Shown here: piece after piece, positions 38,806-52,255 of the stretch
Position numbering within the stretch: position 1 is the first letter of the stretch
Layout: every line of letters begins with the position of its first letter
Assembly (NCBI GenBank): GCA_013396525.1
Contig: VWYX01000843.1
Span: forward strand, 1-64,000
DNA length: 64,000 bases
DNA from: Chaetorhynchus papuensis
Lineage: Eukaryota; Chordata; Aves; Passeriformes; Rhipiduridae
Reading direction: 5' to 3'
The notes under the pieces: generated by a model
What the model saw: the letters and a program-made list of their open reading frames with translations, nothing else
What the model was told of the DNA's origin: nothing
Database searches by the model: none
Translations under genes and position numbers: made by a program

Positions 38806-41800
38806 GCTGCTGTGAAACCAATTCTCGGTTTGGTGCTCTGCCTTAGTGAGGAGGATCCGTGGTATTTTGTCATGCTGTTATGTTTCTAATAATTTATTGA
38901 AATGGATGCATAACCATTGATTTTAATCTATTAATACTAAGAGCTTTCATTTTCTGCAGTATTTGTAATACTTCATAAAATATGGGTGTATTTCAAATTT
39001 TTAAACTACACATTTTTAAATGACTACTACTGAGTTTCTAAGTAGGAATGATTCTGGGAACAAGCTTGCTTGTTTGAAGCTTAGGCATCTTTTCAATAGA
39101 AAGACACAAATTAATGTTTCTAGATATAAGTGGTGGATGGACTTCTGTAGCAAGCTTACAGGCATGGAAAACATATTTTATCCAACCCTTGCAATTTTAT
39201 GGAAAAATAACAGTCAGAGCATTGAACAGAAACATTTCTAATTTTTAATTTGCTTTGTTTTAACAAATGGATTCTTAGTTGACTACTCACCTTAGGGAGT
39301 TATGGCAAAATGAACAAAACACCAAGTGAAATTGAATGGTTGCCTTGCAGTTCAATGTAGACCAATAAAGACCACGTTAAAAATTATATTCTAGAAGCTC
39401 TTAATCCTTGTTGGGTCCATTAAGCAGCAAATAACATAATTCATACTTAAACAGGAATCACATCTGTTCTGCATTTTTCACTGGAAGCAAATAGGTAAAC
39501 ATGTTTTGTCAGATAATGAAACCAGGGAAGCAAGTAGTATTACATTCCCATTTTTTAAACTGCTGCCACGACAATGTGTATTCCCTGTATTGTCTCAATG
39601 CAAAATTATACCCCCTAGAAAGTTAATTATTCTTGGACAACAATGAACTGATCTCTGTATTGGTAACTGAGAACACTACTTAGATTTTTGACAAGTCAGA
39701 AGATATTGCCATTGTTGAGGGACAACACTTCTATTCCATCAACCTGATTTCTTTCATTAGTGAAATGAAAGAAATATTGGTCATTGAGGAATTGCCCCTA
39801 CTATTCCCTTCTTCAGCTAAATCACCCATGTCTACACAGGATAATTCTATGTACACAGCATACAGCACAGGTCTGTGTGAATATTTATTCTTCCTTCTTT
39901 CATTCTCTTGATCTTCCTGCATTCCCTAGGCATATGGTATTCATCACACTCTTTGTGCACATTTGTAGGAAGGAAATAGGGAATTCCACCCCCACAGAAA
40001 GCTTTCCCAGTCTTCTACTCTTCTCCTGTATCCAGTGAATGTGAAAACATTGCTGCCTAACTTCTCCTTCTGCCCAGTGTTCCCCACATCCCTTTGGACA
40101 AGCCCTTCTTGGGCCTGCATTTTGGTCTGGCTGATACTGTGTCATTCAACTGTTGCTGCTGAGAAGCAATGGTTTCAGCAAGTGCTGTAAAGGATGTATC
40201 TGCATTTCTGGGCTGTGTGTTCTATAAAACCAAATAACTCTGTGGTGCTTAATTTTTTTTGTTAGGTTAACCTCGGAGGAAAAGCAGTACTTTTAATGGG
40301 CGATGCTGCTCCATCTGTGCTCTGTGACAGAATTGTCACCTCACCAGTGTAGTGATGGAAGCTGATGCTGAGGAGTCCAACAGTCTGCACATAATGCACA
40401 TTCCCACTGTACCCTCTTGATCTGTCTTTTCTCCCTCTGTGAGTCACATAAGTGGTTTTAAATGTCTTTCAGTGAGTCATATAGCTTTGCTAATTCCGCC
40501 CCTACTTTAATGTCACAAAATACAGAGTCATTTTCGTACCTAAAAGCTAAAATTTCATTTGGTCATCTACTTGACACCTTTATAATAAATACTTGCTTTC
40601 CTTAAGCAAACGTTTTGGTTTTTTTTTTGGTGTGGTCATAGCGGTGTCAAAACCTCAAGCTCTTGTTTCTATTCTGAACTGTCAGTTTGAATTTTTAAAT
40701 CCTTTCTCAAAAATGGATCAGACTGAGCATTACATTGGCTACATACCTCCTAACACCTTCTGGCAAGCATCAGAAGCCAAGAGTTCCATTCTGCTGTGTC
40801 TTACTGCTTGGCTGAAAAAGAATCAAAATGCACATAGAAAATTTAATGTGGTGAAAGTGCGAAGAAAAGGATCTAAGGCTGGAAACAAATGTAAGTACTT
40901 CCTATACAAGTGGCAGCTGGAATGTATGAAACCTCATGCAGTACAAAGTGTTCCTCAGACCAGGAAAATGTAGGTCTGTTATAGCAGCAACAGTTTTTAA
41001 ACAGTGACTTAATTTTGTGATGGTAACATTCACAAAATTCCTAACTCAGTGGTTTCATTCTGCCTGCAAATGGAAGAGACAAATGCCTGAAGACATTGTG
41101 CCTGTGGTATAGAAGGGAGAGACTAAACTGACAGATGCCAAAAATCAATAGGGAAATACTAACACCTTTCTAGGCAAACAGCTGGGTGAGGAAATCCTAC
41201 TTTAGACATTTGGATAAGCAAGATTTATTTCTAGAAGAAATGTAAGAGAGAGCCAAAAAAGATGATTTGTTTGGCTGCTGTGTTGAAACATATTGTTTTG
41301 GCATTATATGTTTTGACATTAAAATGAAATGAGCAAGGAAATGAGCATAGTTCAATAACTTCATACCTTTCCCCCCCGTATTGGATTTTTCCAAGGTAGT
41401 GCTTTAATGATAAAAGCACTTTGCTTATGTAATAGAAATGCAATTTAAATGATTTTTTTTCATTCCACACCAAAAATACTGGAATATGTCAAATAAGCAG
41501 TTAGAAGTAATACTTGCACAATAGCTTTTGAAACTTATAAGTTTAAAAACTAAACCAGATGCAGTCCAAATACAGTGGAGTGACTTGGTGAGCAGAGCAT
41601 CAGCGTCTGAAAACTGAGTCTTTCTTCTGGTTTCTATAGAGACAAATCAGTGAAATCAGACTGATATTTTCTTGTTGTTTTGAGATGTAAAGCTTCAAAA
41701 CAAAGATTCCTTGTTCTGTAAATGGAATATGAGCGTCTTTAATGCCTGTAAGGGTCACCTGTTCTGCTGTTCTTGCACGCAGTTTTTCTGTTGCTACAAC

Positions 41801-42973
41801 ATCTACGTTGACCGAGGGCACACTTTGATATACCTGGCTTTCAAACAGTTCCAGAGGCAATGCAGCAGAGTAGTTCTGTCAGGAGTTACTTGGTCTACAA
41901 ATACATCTTAAAACCACGGGGTTTTTTTCTTTACAAAATGTTGTCCTAGTGATGTGTAGAGATTTCAGTCAGTTAATCTTTTCTGCTAATTTCCAAACAC
42001 TTAATAGTAGGATGTGCTACATAAGGCTCTCTGAAGAGAGTAATACCATATTGCATACCATTTATATCAGTTCAACTCTCAAATTTTGTTTTCTCTTAAA
42101 TATATTTCCACCTATATTTTAATATGAATGAGAAATTTGATCAAATTTTCTGTTTTGCAAATAGTGTAAGAATGCTCTCTGATTTACAAATCCTGGGGAA
42201 TGAACAGTGATGCAGATCTGTACAGTCTGCTGAATAGGCTTGTGGGCCTGTAAACATTTTAAGCTAGTACTTGCCATGAAATTTCAATACATATTTTTTG
42301 GTTCCTGAGTAATGAGAATTGGTCCTCAGAATCTCATAAACAATTGTGCAGTTGGTAAATGAGCAGGGAATTGACAGAAACACTGGTATTGGAACAAATT
42401 GTATAGGGGATGCCTAGAGGCAACTGTTCATCTTGCAGGATGATCAGGGGAATTTAGTCAGAGGATGAAAGAGAGGACTTCATCACAGAGGATGAAATGA
42501 GGAGGAAGTAGATGGACATTGATACAGCTGTTAATATGTATTAAAAGCAACAGTCATTTTGCTTTGTTGCTCTGCCTGCCTGCAAAACTTCAGTTCCTTT
42601 GCCTGCAGTGTTTGTAGTGGTCACAGTGAAATTAGCACATGCAAATGGCAATTAGGTGCAAGTAGCAAAGGGTACATTGGTATTTGTTTTTCAGACAGCA
42701 GAAATGACAGGATTAGGAAAATTGAACTTCTGCAACATTACTATGAGCTGTGCTGAGATGGAATTTCCACGCTCTTCTTCTCACGGCTGTTGACAGTGTC
42801 ATGATTTTGTTTATGTCACACACTCAACATTATGGGCAAACTAAACTTCAGGATCAAGAGAGGTATTTTAGTGCTCCTTTCTGAAATTCAGATGTACACA
42901 TCCAGTTGTACTCCCCACCAGGAATCTATCACATCAGAATTAATCAGTTTTATTTTCTTGGTTTTTTGTTTTG

Positions 42974-42989
42974 TTTTTTTTTTTTTTTT
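42974..42989. repeat. Poly(T) tract
   Basis: A run of 16 T preceded by GTTTTTTGTTTTG, in ITGBL1 intron 2. Confidence 0.9.
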
Positions 42990-43261
42990 CTTTTGTGTAC
43001 AATGCTAGTTCTCATGGTCAAGAAGAAATTTTAGCAGAAAAATGGAAAAAGGTATACATGAGTCAGAAACCCCTCAGAAGCAAATCCCTTTTTCTAGATA
43101 CCTTTTATTATAAGTACACAATAATATATTTTGCCATCACAAAGTAAGGCTAGTCTAGAGGTCTTTTTTGCCATCTTTTTTAGCAGCATTCACTAAATGG
43201 TGAAATCAGAAAGAATGATCTGGTTCATAGCCAGTTTACCAGAATAGGATTGGAGAATGAT

Positions 43262-43340
43262 TTAGGAAGGGGCTTGTGGAGGTCGGCTGGTCCAGCCTCC
43301 TGCTGAAGGAGGGCTCTCTTCAGAGTTGCTCAGGGTTGTC
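43262..43340 (-). mobile_element. CR1 LINE 3' relic
   Basis: The plus strand reads TTAGGAAGGGGCTTGTGGAG, GTCGGCTGGTCCAGCCTCCT and GCTCAGGGTTGTC, which resembles the reversed first 80 bases of a CR1 3' region. The terminal ATTCTATG motif is lost. Confidence 0.6.
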
Positions 43341-44790
43341 GTACACATGAAGTCAAAGTATGTCTATGTGACAAGACAAAAAAAATCAGAAGCACAAATT
43401 AACTCCTGCTGAAATAATGCTTAATTATCTGACTCATTTGACAAAAATTAGGAACAGTTAAAAATAATTTTTGACATGAGGAGAGGTGGCTTATGAAACT
43501 AAAGTGTTTTATTTTGCCATTTTTTAAATGAAAAGTATAATAATTTTATCCTGGGGGGTTGTTTTTTTTAAAAAAAAAATACATCAGGCAAAAAGCAAGC
43601 ACAGAAAAGGAAAAATTATTGTGGATTGTTTTTTAAGGAAAATCTGTTCATCAAGGTGGTTCTGTCTACCTCATTAGCACACAATCAGTCCATCTGCCCC
43701 AGGTTACTTTGTGTTTCTCCTATTTCTTTGACCTCTCAAGCCACTAGAAGACTTGGCTTTTACTATTGAATATATGCTAACTGGTTGCAGTGATTGTTCC
43801 CAGGTTTCTCTGTGGAGTGTGTGATGCACTGTTGGGCATTTCCTGTTGGAAGACGAGTGGTAGATGGCACATGACGTGTGACAGAAAGCAGAGGGTTAAA
43901 CTTGTTTAGTAGTGCAAGTTGGTAGTTTTGAATATCTCAAGAGTTCATAGGTCGAAGATACATGAAGGAAGGAACATGAAAATTCATCATTCAAATGAAA
44001 AAAATCAAAAAAGAAAATTTGGGTTTATTGCTTGGGTCCAAATATGTTGTCCCTGTTAACGTAAAATGGAATCGTAAAACTACTATGTGTGTCTCAAACT
44101 TTGTGCCTAGTGAGATCATGCCTTTATCAAGTTGGTTTGTCACTGGTCACAAAATGCTTAATGACTCTAAGACTCACAGTTTCTGGGAGCTTCAGTCAAA
44201 GGTTTATTCCTAGCACTTGATTACTGCCTAGCAAATGCAGCTGCTTTGACACTGCTTAAAACATGAGTAAGAATTGGAAGGTCTTGTTGCCTCCGCTCAA
44301 TTTGACTGTGGGATAGGTTTAAGTTAACCCTGTGTCTCATCCTTCCTTTTACAAATGGGACATAATTACCATCTTTCCATAATAAAAGCTACTTTACATG
44401 GTCGTTGAAGACTTCCACAAAACCTTTTCATGTTAAAAAGAATGCTCAATCTGTTTTTTTCTGTTAAGCCTGATTTCAAGAATAAATCTGCCAGAAAAAA
44501 AGTTAAATAAAAAAAACACCTAGGTGACCCTTTGCTCTATTCACCATCAGCAGGGAAGTAAACAGTTTGTCTATGATTGCCTGTCTCACTTATCTATTAG
44601 GGTCTGTTTGTTCTTCCTACCCTGTAATTACTCCATTGGATCTGCTGAAATATCCTCTGATTCACATTCAAACTATTTTCAGAAACACCCTTTAAATCTG
44701 GCGTGATATTTCATTGCTCAGTAAATATGAAGAGGTGCTCAAGATTCGCTTTATTACAAAGTTCTGGATGGCACTGTGAACTTATTGCTG

Positions 44791-45052
44791 TGTGAGGTTC
44801 CAGTTTGGCAGCAGCTAAAAACTGATTTCCTGCCTAAACTGAACACCAAGAGTTGGAGGCAGGGACAGTAGGTGGCACGAAGTTGCCCCTCCTCAGTGCT
44901 AAGAAACTAAGTCAAGGCAGTCCCCCTTCAGGGGGATACTCTAGCTGGCTTCCCCAAGTGGGCCAGATGTAAAGACCATGAATAAATGAAGACCTCCCGC
45001 TGCAAGGAAGTTAATGGAGGTGACCCAAAAGGATGGGTGATTGCCGGGCTGC
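44791..45052 (+). mobile_element. Possible LTR fragment
   Basis: This segment is GC-richer than its surroundings. It starts TGTGAGGTTCCAG, carries AATAAA at 44981-44986 and is followed by a CpG-containing stretch (GATTGCCGGGCTGCGTCACA). The pentamer TGCTG lies directly before the TGTG start and again at 45053-45057, which could be a target-site duplication, but the element would then end ACC instead of CA. Without family homology this remains a weak call. Confidence 0.3.
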
Positions 45053-48000
45053 GTCACACCTGCTGAAGTGAAGGTGGTGAGCTCACAAAGGCAACCACCT
45101 TGGGGCATGGAGCTTTTTTCTTTTTTTTTTCCTACTTGCCTTTACCTTTTAATTCTTTGTCTAATATTTCTGAGATACAGTGCTAACTTTGCTTTAGCGT
45201 TTTTGGAGGTATGCTGTAATTTACTATTGGAACTGACAGGATGCTCCCAGGGATTTGTGTGTACAGGTTTTTAATGTAAAATAGAGTACTGAGTAGTTAT
45301 AGGATAAAAGTGTAGCAAAACCCTTGCCAAGCTAAGCAGTTATGCTTAGGACCATCTCTTATCCTTACCCGAATGTCATTTCAGGAAAAGGTTTAAAAAA
45401 AAGTCAACTTTATATATGAGTCGGTACAATAAAAGAAAGGTATGTTTTTCCCAGCTTTGATGAGGAAAGCAAAAACTCTTTGAGCAAAGTGCTCAAATAT
45501 TCAGAAATCCACGCCACTTTTAAAAACAAAAAGAAAAAAAAGAAAGGAAAATTACTGATATTAACTTTAGAAGAAACAGTTCTTTGAGAAAGGCAACAAC
45601 AGGCTTTACAAAATTATCACTTCAGTCTCTTGAATGAAGGGTAATGAATTTATATGTGGATGCATATAGCATTCTGTAAGATGTGTCAGACTGAAAACTA
45701 TCAATAAGCATTAACAACTTTTTAAAGGACAGCATTTAATAGCATAAAACTTAGGAGAAAGCTGGGCTTTGCTGTTGTTTAAGTAATGTATTTTCCTTGG
45801 GTGCTGCTTTGTTTTATTAAGCACTGACAGACCATTTCGTCATCTTCACTGCTGTCAGTCTATTCACATGAAGCATGCTTAAATTAAAATTCTGATTCTT
45901 GCCAGTTATATCTCACACTTTTCTTCGAAAAAGTTATTTCCCACCTTACTTTTTTGAAAGTTTCTCTATTTATTGTGAACATACTTTGCATTATTACAGC
46001 TAGGGTAATGCAAGGAATTGCATATTATGCCATTTTTCACTGGATTAGGCAAATAAAGTCCAGAAAAAATGTATCCAACTTAGCTACTCTAATTTTATAA
46101 GGGTTGTTTGTTGTTTCCTTTTTTTATTTTTTTTTTAAGTTGCATTTCTCATTCTTTCTACATTATTGATTGAAGATCTAATCTCTTTTAATGAAGATTA
46201 AGTCCAGTCTGGTTTTGTTGGTTAAACCTTTCTTCCATTTATTTCCTTGGCTGTTACTGTAAACTGAAGTTAAATGTAGTTGTGTTTAGAAATATTGCTC
46301 TAAAATGGCGGCAAAATACTTTCCAGCCAATATTAGATACCAATAGAAATGAACAGAAAAAGTAAAACTGGTCAACAGTCTAATTAAAATATATGTAGCA
46401 TATGGTCTTATTACTATTAAAAAAATAAATGCAGAATTGTTGGCAAGTATGAGAAAAATGAGTTCAGAGGTCAAATAGAACCTTGGGAAAGAAAGAAATT
46501 TACCACTCTTCTCTGCCGTTTCCTTTTTCCCTCATCCACTTCTTTCCCTTTAATTGGAAGACATTACTTCTTACGGAATTGAGTCAGGAGAGACAAAGAT
46601 GAAACATAGATACTGGAAGACTTATTACCTGCAAGTTTAAACAACTTTGATGTGTTAAATTGTCTACTAACACTAAATCAAAATACTTGAAGTAAAAAAT
46701 AAAGCAGGTAAATAGTATACAAGACTACAAATTTATGCAGTTTGTTTGTTGTTTAAAAAACCCCCACTTTTTGATATCAAGAATTGTTCACAGGAAAGAC
46801 AAATAACACATACTCCTATACTATTTTATATCTATTACAAATAATGTATCTGTCCTATTATTGCAGAATAATATGTAATTAAACAGAACACTACTATTGT
46901 GACCAGTACCTTGGGAAAAAATTTGAAAATAATACATCTTTCAATTATTAAAAGATGTGTTATTTTTGACTGTGCTAAAAAAGAGATTAAAAAATCTCTT
47001 ATTAAGAACACGGTGGCAGTTCTTAGTACTGCTGAGTACTTTGGCAGAAAAAGTGAATTTGTTCAATGGGTATTAATGTTCTGTATTTGGAAAGATTGAC
47101 ATACTATCATGTGATGATTACAAAATACCATCTCAACCCTTTATTATCAATGGCCAAGTGAAACATTTTTTATTAGGAAAAATCATTTTATGATTAAAAT
47201 TAAATAATTTAAAATTTAAGCGTGAAAACCTGCGCACCAAAATTATAAGGTAATGCTCAGCTTACATATTATTTTATTAGAACTAAAGAGTTATATATAA
47301 TAGCAATGTTAAAAAACTCCAAATCAAATTATCCAGGTGACCCATAAGGTGCTCTAAGTTTGGGGTGAAATAATAGAAGGACTGTCTTGTGATTGGGTTG
47401 GTAAAGAATTAATGAATAAGAATATAATTTATAACTGTCAGCCTGGTTTCATGGATTTTTTAAAATTAATTTTCTTCAAATTAACTTGAATTCATTTTTT
47501 GAAGAAATTACAAGTTTGGTTGTTTGAAGTGGTTGTTTAGCTGTGACACTGTAATTTTGTGTTGTATTTGTTTTGTTACTGAAAGTCTTCCAATTTAGAT
47601 GAAAATTTTACCATCATTAATGTTTACATTAAGCAGTGTCAGAATCAGGCTCTTATTTTTTTGGTGGATTCACATTTTATTGATATTAGAGTATTTAGAG
47701 GCATTTAGAGTGAACTTCTAATAACAGCCACTACTCAATTTATTTTCTCATTGAGACCTGCTGATTTAAAAAGGCATTGGATACTGATTATGATTTACGA
47801 GATAGAGAGACTGGCAGAATGGTTGATAAAGATATTTTCTAACATTACTATTAGTACATAATCAGGGAAGCATTAAATAGAACTATATGAATTCACAATT
47901 CAAAAAGAATGTGCAGTAAAGGAGAGCCTGAGTAGAAGGACCAAGATTGATGCACATGATGGGAGACAAAGACTGATACCCTGGATAAACTCAAAGTTGA

Positions 48001-51000
48001 TTGGATTAACAAGAAAGTGTATTAATATCTTTGCAAAAATCCCTTTGCTATATAGAGAAGAGATGACCACAGATGCATACTGAAAAATAAGTGTGATGCC
48101 TTCACACAGCTCAAAAATTGTCTGCCCTTTGAAGAACTGAGAGGGTTTTCTTCTTCAGAATGCCACTTTTCTGGCCTGAACTGGCTTGGGTCATAGACCC
48201 CAGGAATGAGGTGGTGTTTTAAGTCAGCACCTGGAAAAGAGTATGGAGCTACCTGGGACAAGAGTTCACAATTCCAGGTCATGCCTGCTCTGTTTTGTTG
48301 ACCCTTAGATAGATTTGTTATTTGCAGTTGCAACCCTTGCCTTTTCAGTACTGTGTCTGAAATATGTGACTTAAAAGTTCCTGTGTCCTTACCTCTGTGT
48401 TACAAGAGGCATCCTTCTACCTGCAGTCGGCTCAAAGGGCTGTGTCACACAACATAGCAACTGAAGTGGGCCACCTGTGAAATGATGAGCCTTTTTGCTT
48501 TTCTTTGCCTTTAGCAGAGGTATTTGAGGGGGCACAGTAAGCAGAATTTTGCCAGTCCAGAGCTGTGAGTTCAAGCCATCAGCATGGGCATGCCTTGCAC
48601 GCTCTAGCTTGAGAGGTTATTCTGGCTCAGGTAAGTGACTCTTCAGTCAAGGACAGGTCCTTGAGTACACGGTCAAGTACATCTGGCCTCTGCAATTCAG
48701 GCTTAAAATTCTCCACTGTGAATCTATGAGTCTACTGAATGTACTCCTTTTATAAGGAGAAAGCAGCTTTACAGCATTGCCCTGTAGATAGCCAGGGTTC
48801 TTTATGCTTTATTTGCCCTCAGGGGATGCCTAAGTTTTGTGAGTCAGGATGATCAGGGCATAGAACACAAGAATAGTGGTATGTCTGTCACTAAGGATGC
48901 TTATGTGATCCATGTTCTGCTCATGGATCTAGTGTTTGATGATTAGGGCAGATAGTTCCAAAGGGCCAAGAAAGCTCAGGAGTAATAAAAGAAGTGGCAA
49001 AAGGACCCAAATTATCTTTTCATCACTAAATTTGTAATATTGACTTGGGCTAGGGAGTAGGGAATGTCCAGCTTTTAACACCCAGAGTTCTCTTTTCAGA
49101 GACAGATATAGAATAAAGACTGTATCTAGCAAGGCTCTCATGGAAAGTCGCCAATATGTGTACATTACTTTGATTAACTCATAAAAGAATCCTTGAAAAA
49201 ATAGTATTTAACAACAATTATTACAAGAACAGATGATTGCATCCTACTGATATGCTGTCTGTGGATTCTTTGAGAAAGTTACTTGGCAGTATGAGCAGAG
49301 AGGAAAACACTGATTGAAATTGGCACTGATCATTTACAGTGGACTGTCTGTGTGTATCTAGAAAGGTTGCACATTGCAAATCAGTTATAAATATAATGAA
49401 CTACTGAATATGAAAATTGGAACTGAATATAACACTGAGTAAAAATTAACAAAAATGATCCTTAAATTTCATGTCTGAATTGAGAAAAGAAATAATGCTG
49501 ATGTAATAGAATAAATTTTTTATGAACAAGGTTATTATTTATCCCTGTGTGATTTTGGTATGCACTTTAATTAGTTTAACAAGGCTAATGGATAAACTTT
49601 CAAATTTTTGAGATACTGTTCAATTAGATTCCATAGCAAACAGTGGAAAAACAAACAGTCTGATAGATTATGGAAAGATTCAGATAAATTAAATTGATGG
49701 GTTAAAAGATGAGGACTGTTACTGAATCCTTTTAAATGTGAAGAAACCTGTAGGAATACAAAATGAAGCACAGTGGTATCTGTTTGTTTCTGAAACAAGG
49801 AAGCTTGTTTCAGAGCACAGGAACAAGAATACAAGTGAAGTGCTATAGAAGCAAATCATTAAATTGTAAATGCAGTTAAACAGGGGCAGTGGAAAGAGGG
49901 GCAGTAGAGAACACTACCTGGGGAGATATTCTGTGGTAGAAAGCCATCACTTCCCTTCTCAGCCAAGGGAAGGACTGCTGGGGGGCCATCTTCAAGGAGG
50001 GCATTTGCCATTTTCAGACTGCATCATCCTCATTATCATCTCAATTTCCCCCATGTTTCAGCTCAGAGGGTTCTAGAGCTTTGTCCTCTGAAGTAACAAA
50101 AGCGGGTGTATAGTGAAGGTCCCAAACAGTGGCCTTTTCACCAATAGGTGGTGTTCCAGCCTTGCCTCAGGGCCAGTTTGTGCTTTCTGATTGAGGTCAG
50201 AAGGAAATTAAATCCTACTTGTGCAAATTGGAATTACTGGTCCAAGCAGCACTTGCAGTTCCTGGGGAGGGAAAAAATAAAAAAACCTTGTGGTTGGTTT
50301 TAAAACAGTGGCAAAAGCATTTTGTTTGAGGAAAGTATGTGTTGGTTATTTAGGAGGTGAGCATTTGTTAATGCTTTGCAGACTCATGTCTCCCTTGGCA
50401 AATAGATTTACAAGGATGTTGGGTGCAGTGTTTCCATGGCAATGCTCAGGCCTTTTGTCAGCATTTTTCAAATGAGGATAGAGAGGTGCAACACCGGGCA
50501 GTACAGGGCAAACGCTTTTGCTTCCAAACACCCAGAGGAAACTGACCCTTCTGAACTCCTGTGAGGCATGAAAAGGCAGGAGGCAACAAGGTGTTGGCTG
50601 TGGGAGGCTTTTGGTAGCATTGTCTGTATATCATTCCAGATAGAAAATAGCCTGAGACTGCCTTTTCAGGGAGTTCAAACAGAAGACCTTTGATACTGAT
50701 GCAAGGAGAGAAGCCACAGAAGGAGAGGTAAAAGCTGCTTCTGCAAAGGAGTAGCTGTTTAAATAATACACGTGAATAATGACTTAGCCAGATGGTTGCT
50801 GGCTGTTGGATTTCAGACCTGAACAAAGTCTGATCTATGGGATTGAAGGGATGATTATATACTCGAGTACATGCAGACAAGCGGATAAATTCTGCTCCTA
50901 TTTAACTGGCTTTTCTTCCTGTTGTGAGAAGTAGTAATTCCAGTGCAGTTGGATGAGGGATGAATTTTGCTTAGTGGCCTGTCCAGAGTTTTGAGATTTT

Positions 51001-51002
51001 AT

Positions 51003-51035
51003 CTTTTTTTTTTTTTTCTTTTTTTTTCTTTTTAA
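51003..51035. repeat. Pyrimidine tract
   Basis: About 33 bases of T with isolated C (long T runs separated by C) in ITGBL1 intron 2. Low complexity only. Confidence 0.85.
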
Positions 51036-51889
51036 GCCTGAGCTTGGCAATAGTCCTCTGCCTGATGCAGGCTAAACAAAGGATGTGTCCTGGAAGATGG
51101 TGGGAAGGAAGGACCCCTGAGTTCTCTGGAGAGGACCATAAACTGTTCTGAAGACTTCTTGGATTTGCCCAGAATCTCTCACAATGGGCATTGTTGGAAT
51201 ACTGTTACCTGAGAGCATCTTTGTATGAGTGCTGGACCATGAAAAAACTTTTAAGTTAGTGAATGAAAGAATATGTATCTTCTTGATGTCTCTAAATGCA
51301 CAATTTAGACTCTCTCTTAGTTGATCAAGTTGATGCCATCAGTAGGTGCAAACCTGGGGAAGTCACAAGTCAAAAAGGAAAGAACATTTTTATAAAAAAA
51401 CCTTCTGGTTTTGGATGCTGTGTATATTTTTATATTTACCAGGGATACACTTTGCACCACCACCCTCTCAGCAGATCTTTGTGTTAGTTTTAGCTAGAAT
51501 TTATGTGAAAATGGATATGCAAATAAACCCTTTACATGAGCTGGGAAGACACTGCAGTAGTTGGTGCTGTCACAGCAGGGTGATGGCAGTGAAATTGAAA
51601 TGAACTAGAGACACCATTTGAAAGAATGAGCCGGGAATCGTGACTTTCTTTAAGGTGCTCACAGGCATTCTACTAAGGAATATACAGGGCATACTCAGTG
51701 TTTTCAATGCAAATCATGAATTTATTGATTCACTGATCAACCCACAGGTGAGTGATGGTAATAGGACTGCTTCTGCATCAAGCTTAGCATGGTAAGCACA
51801 CCTGTTTCATGTTAATGAGCCATCAGCAAACTGCATTAAAACCATGTGCTGGGTGCTGGTGGTGTTTCACCACAGGGCAGGGTTGTTAT

Positions 51890-52255
51890 CAGCACCGAGT
51901 GGAGAAACTGTTTCTGGAACATCTGAAGCCCTAGGTAAGACAATGGTCCCAGAAGAGAATGTAGTTCTCTGGGTCTGGGGACACAGTGAGAGCCCAGAGC
52001 CTCTCACTAAGGCAGGGGCTGGGGAGATGGTGCCCTTGGCTGCAGGTGGAGTGTCTATGTCACTGAACAAAGGAGCTGCAGGAGGAGGTTAGCAGCTGCA
52101 CAGCATCAGAGATGATAAAAAAAAAAAAAGGCCAGATCTTCTCCAACACCACACAGCTACAGAAACCAGGGTGCACAGCTGTACTGAAGGAGAGGCAGGC
52201 AGTGTCTGCATTTTTCTGACTGGAAAATGATGATAAAGCCCAGAAACTTGTGACT
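51890..52255 (+). mobile_element. Possible CR1 ORF1 fragment
   Basis: The plus strand, read with frame changes, gives peptides like NKELQEEVS and LHSIRDD, then ERQAVS further on. These resemble the coiled-coil part of CR1 ORF1 as I recall it (LQEEVSRL, SIRED, LKERQAES). The stretch is GC-richer than its flanks, with no open frame throughout. Sequence after about 52265 (to 52470) has similar composition but was not recognised. The assignment is from memory of a poorly conserved region. Confidence 0.42.

Noticed and set aside
40593..40973. 126-codon plus-strand ORF
   Set aside because: I considered it as a retroposed gene fragment, but I recognised no protein and saw no poly(A) tail or duplication around it.
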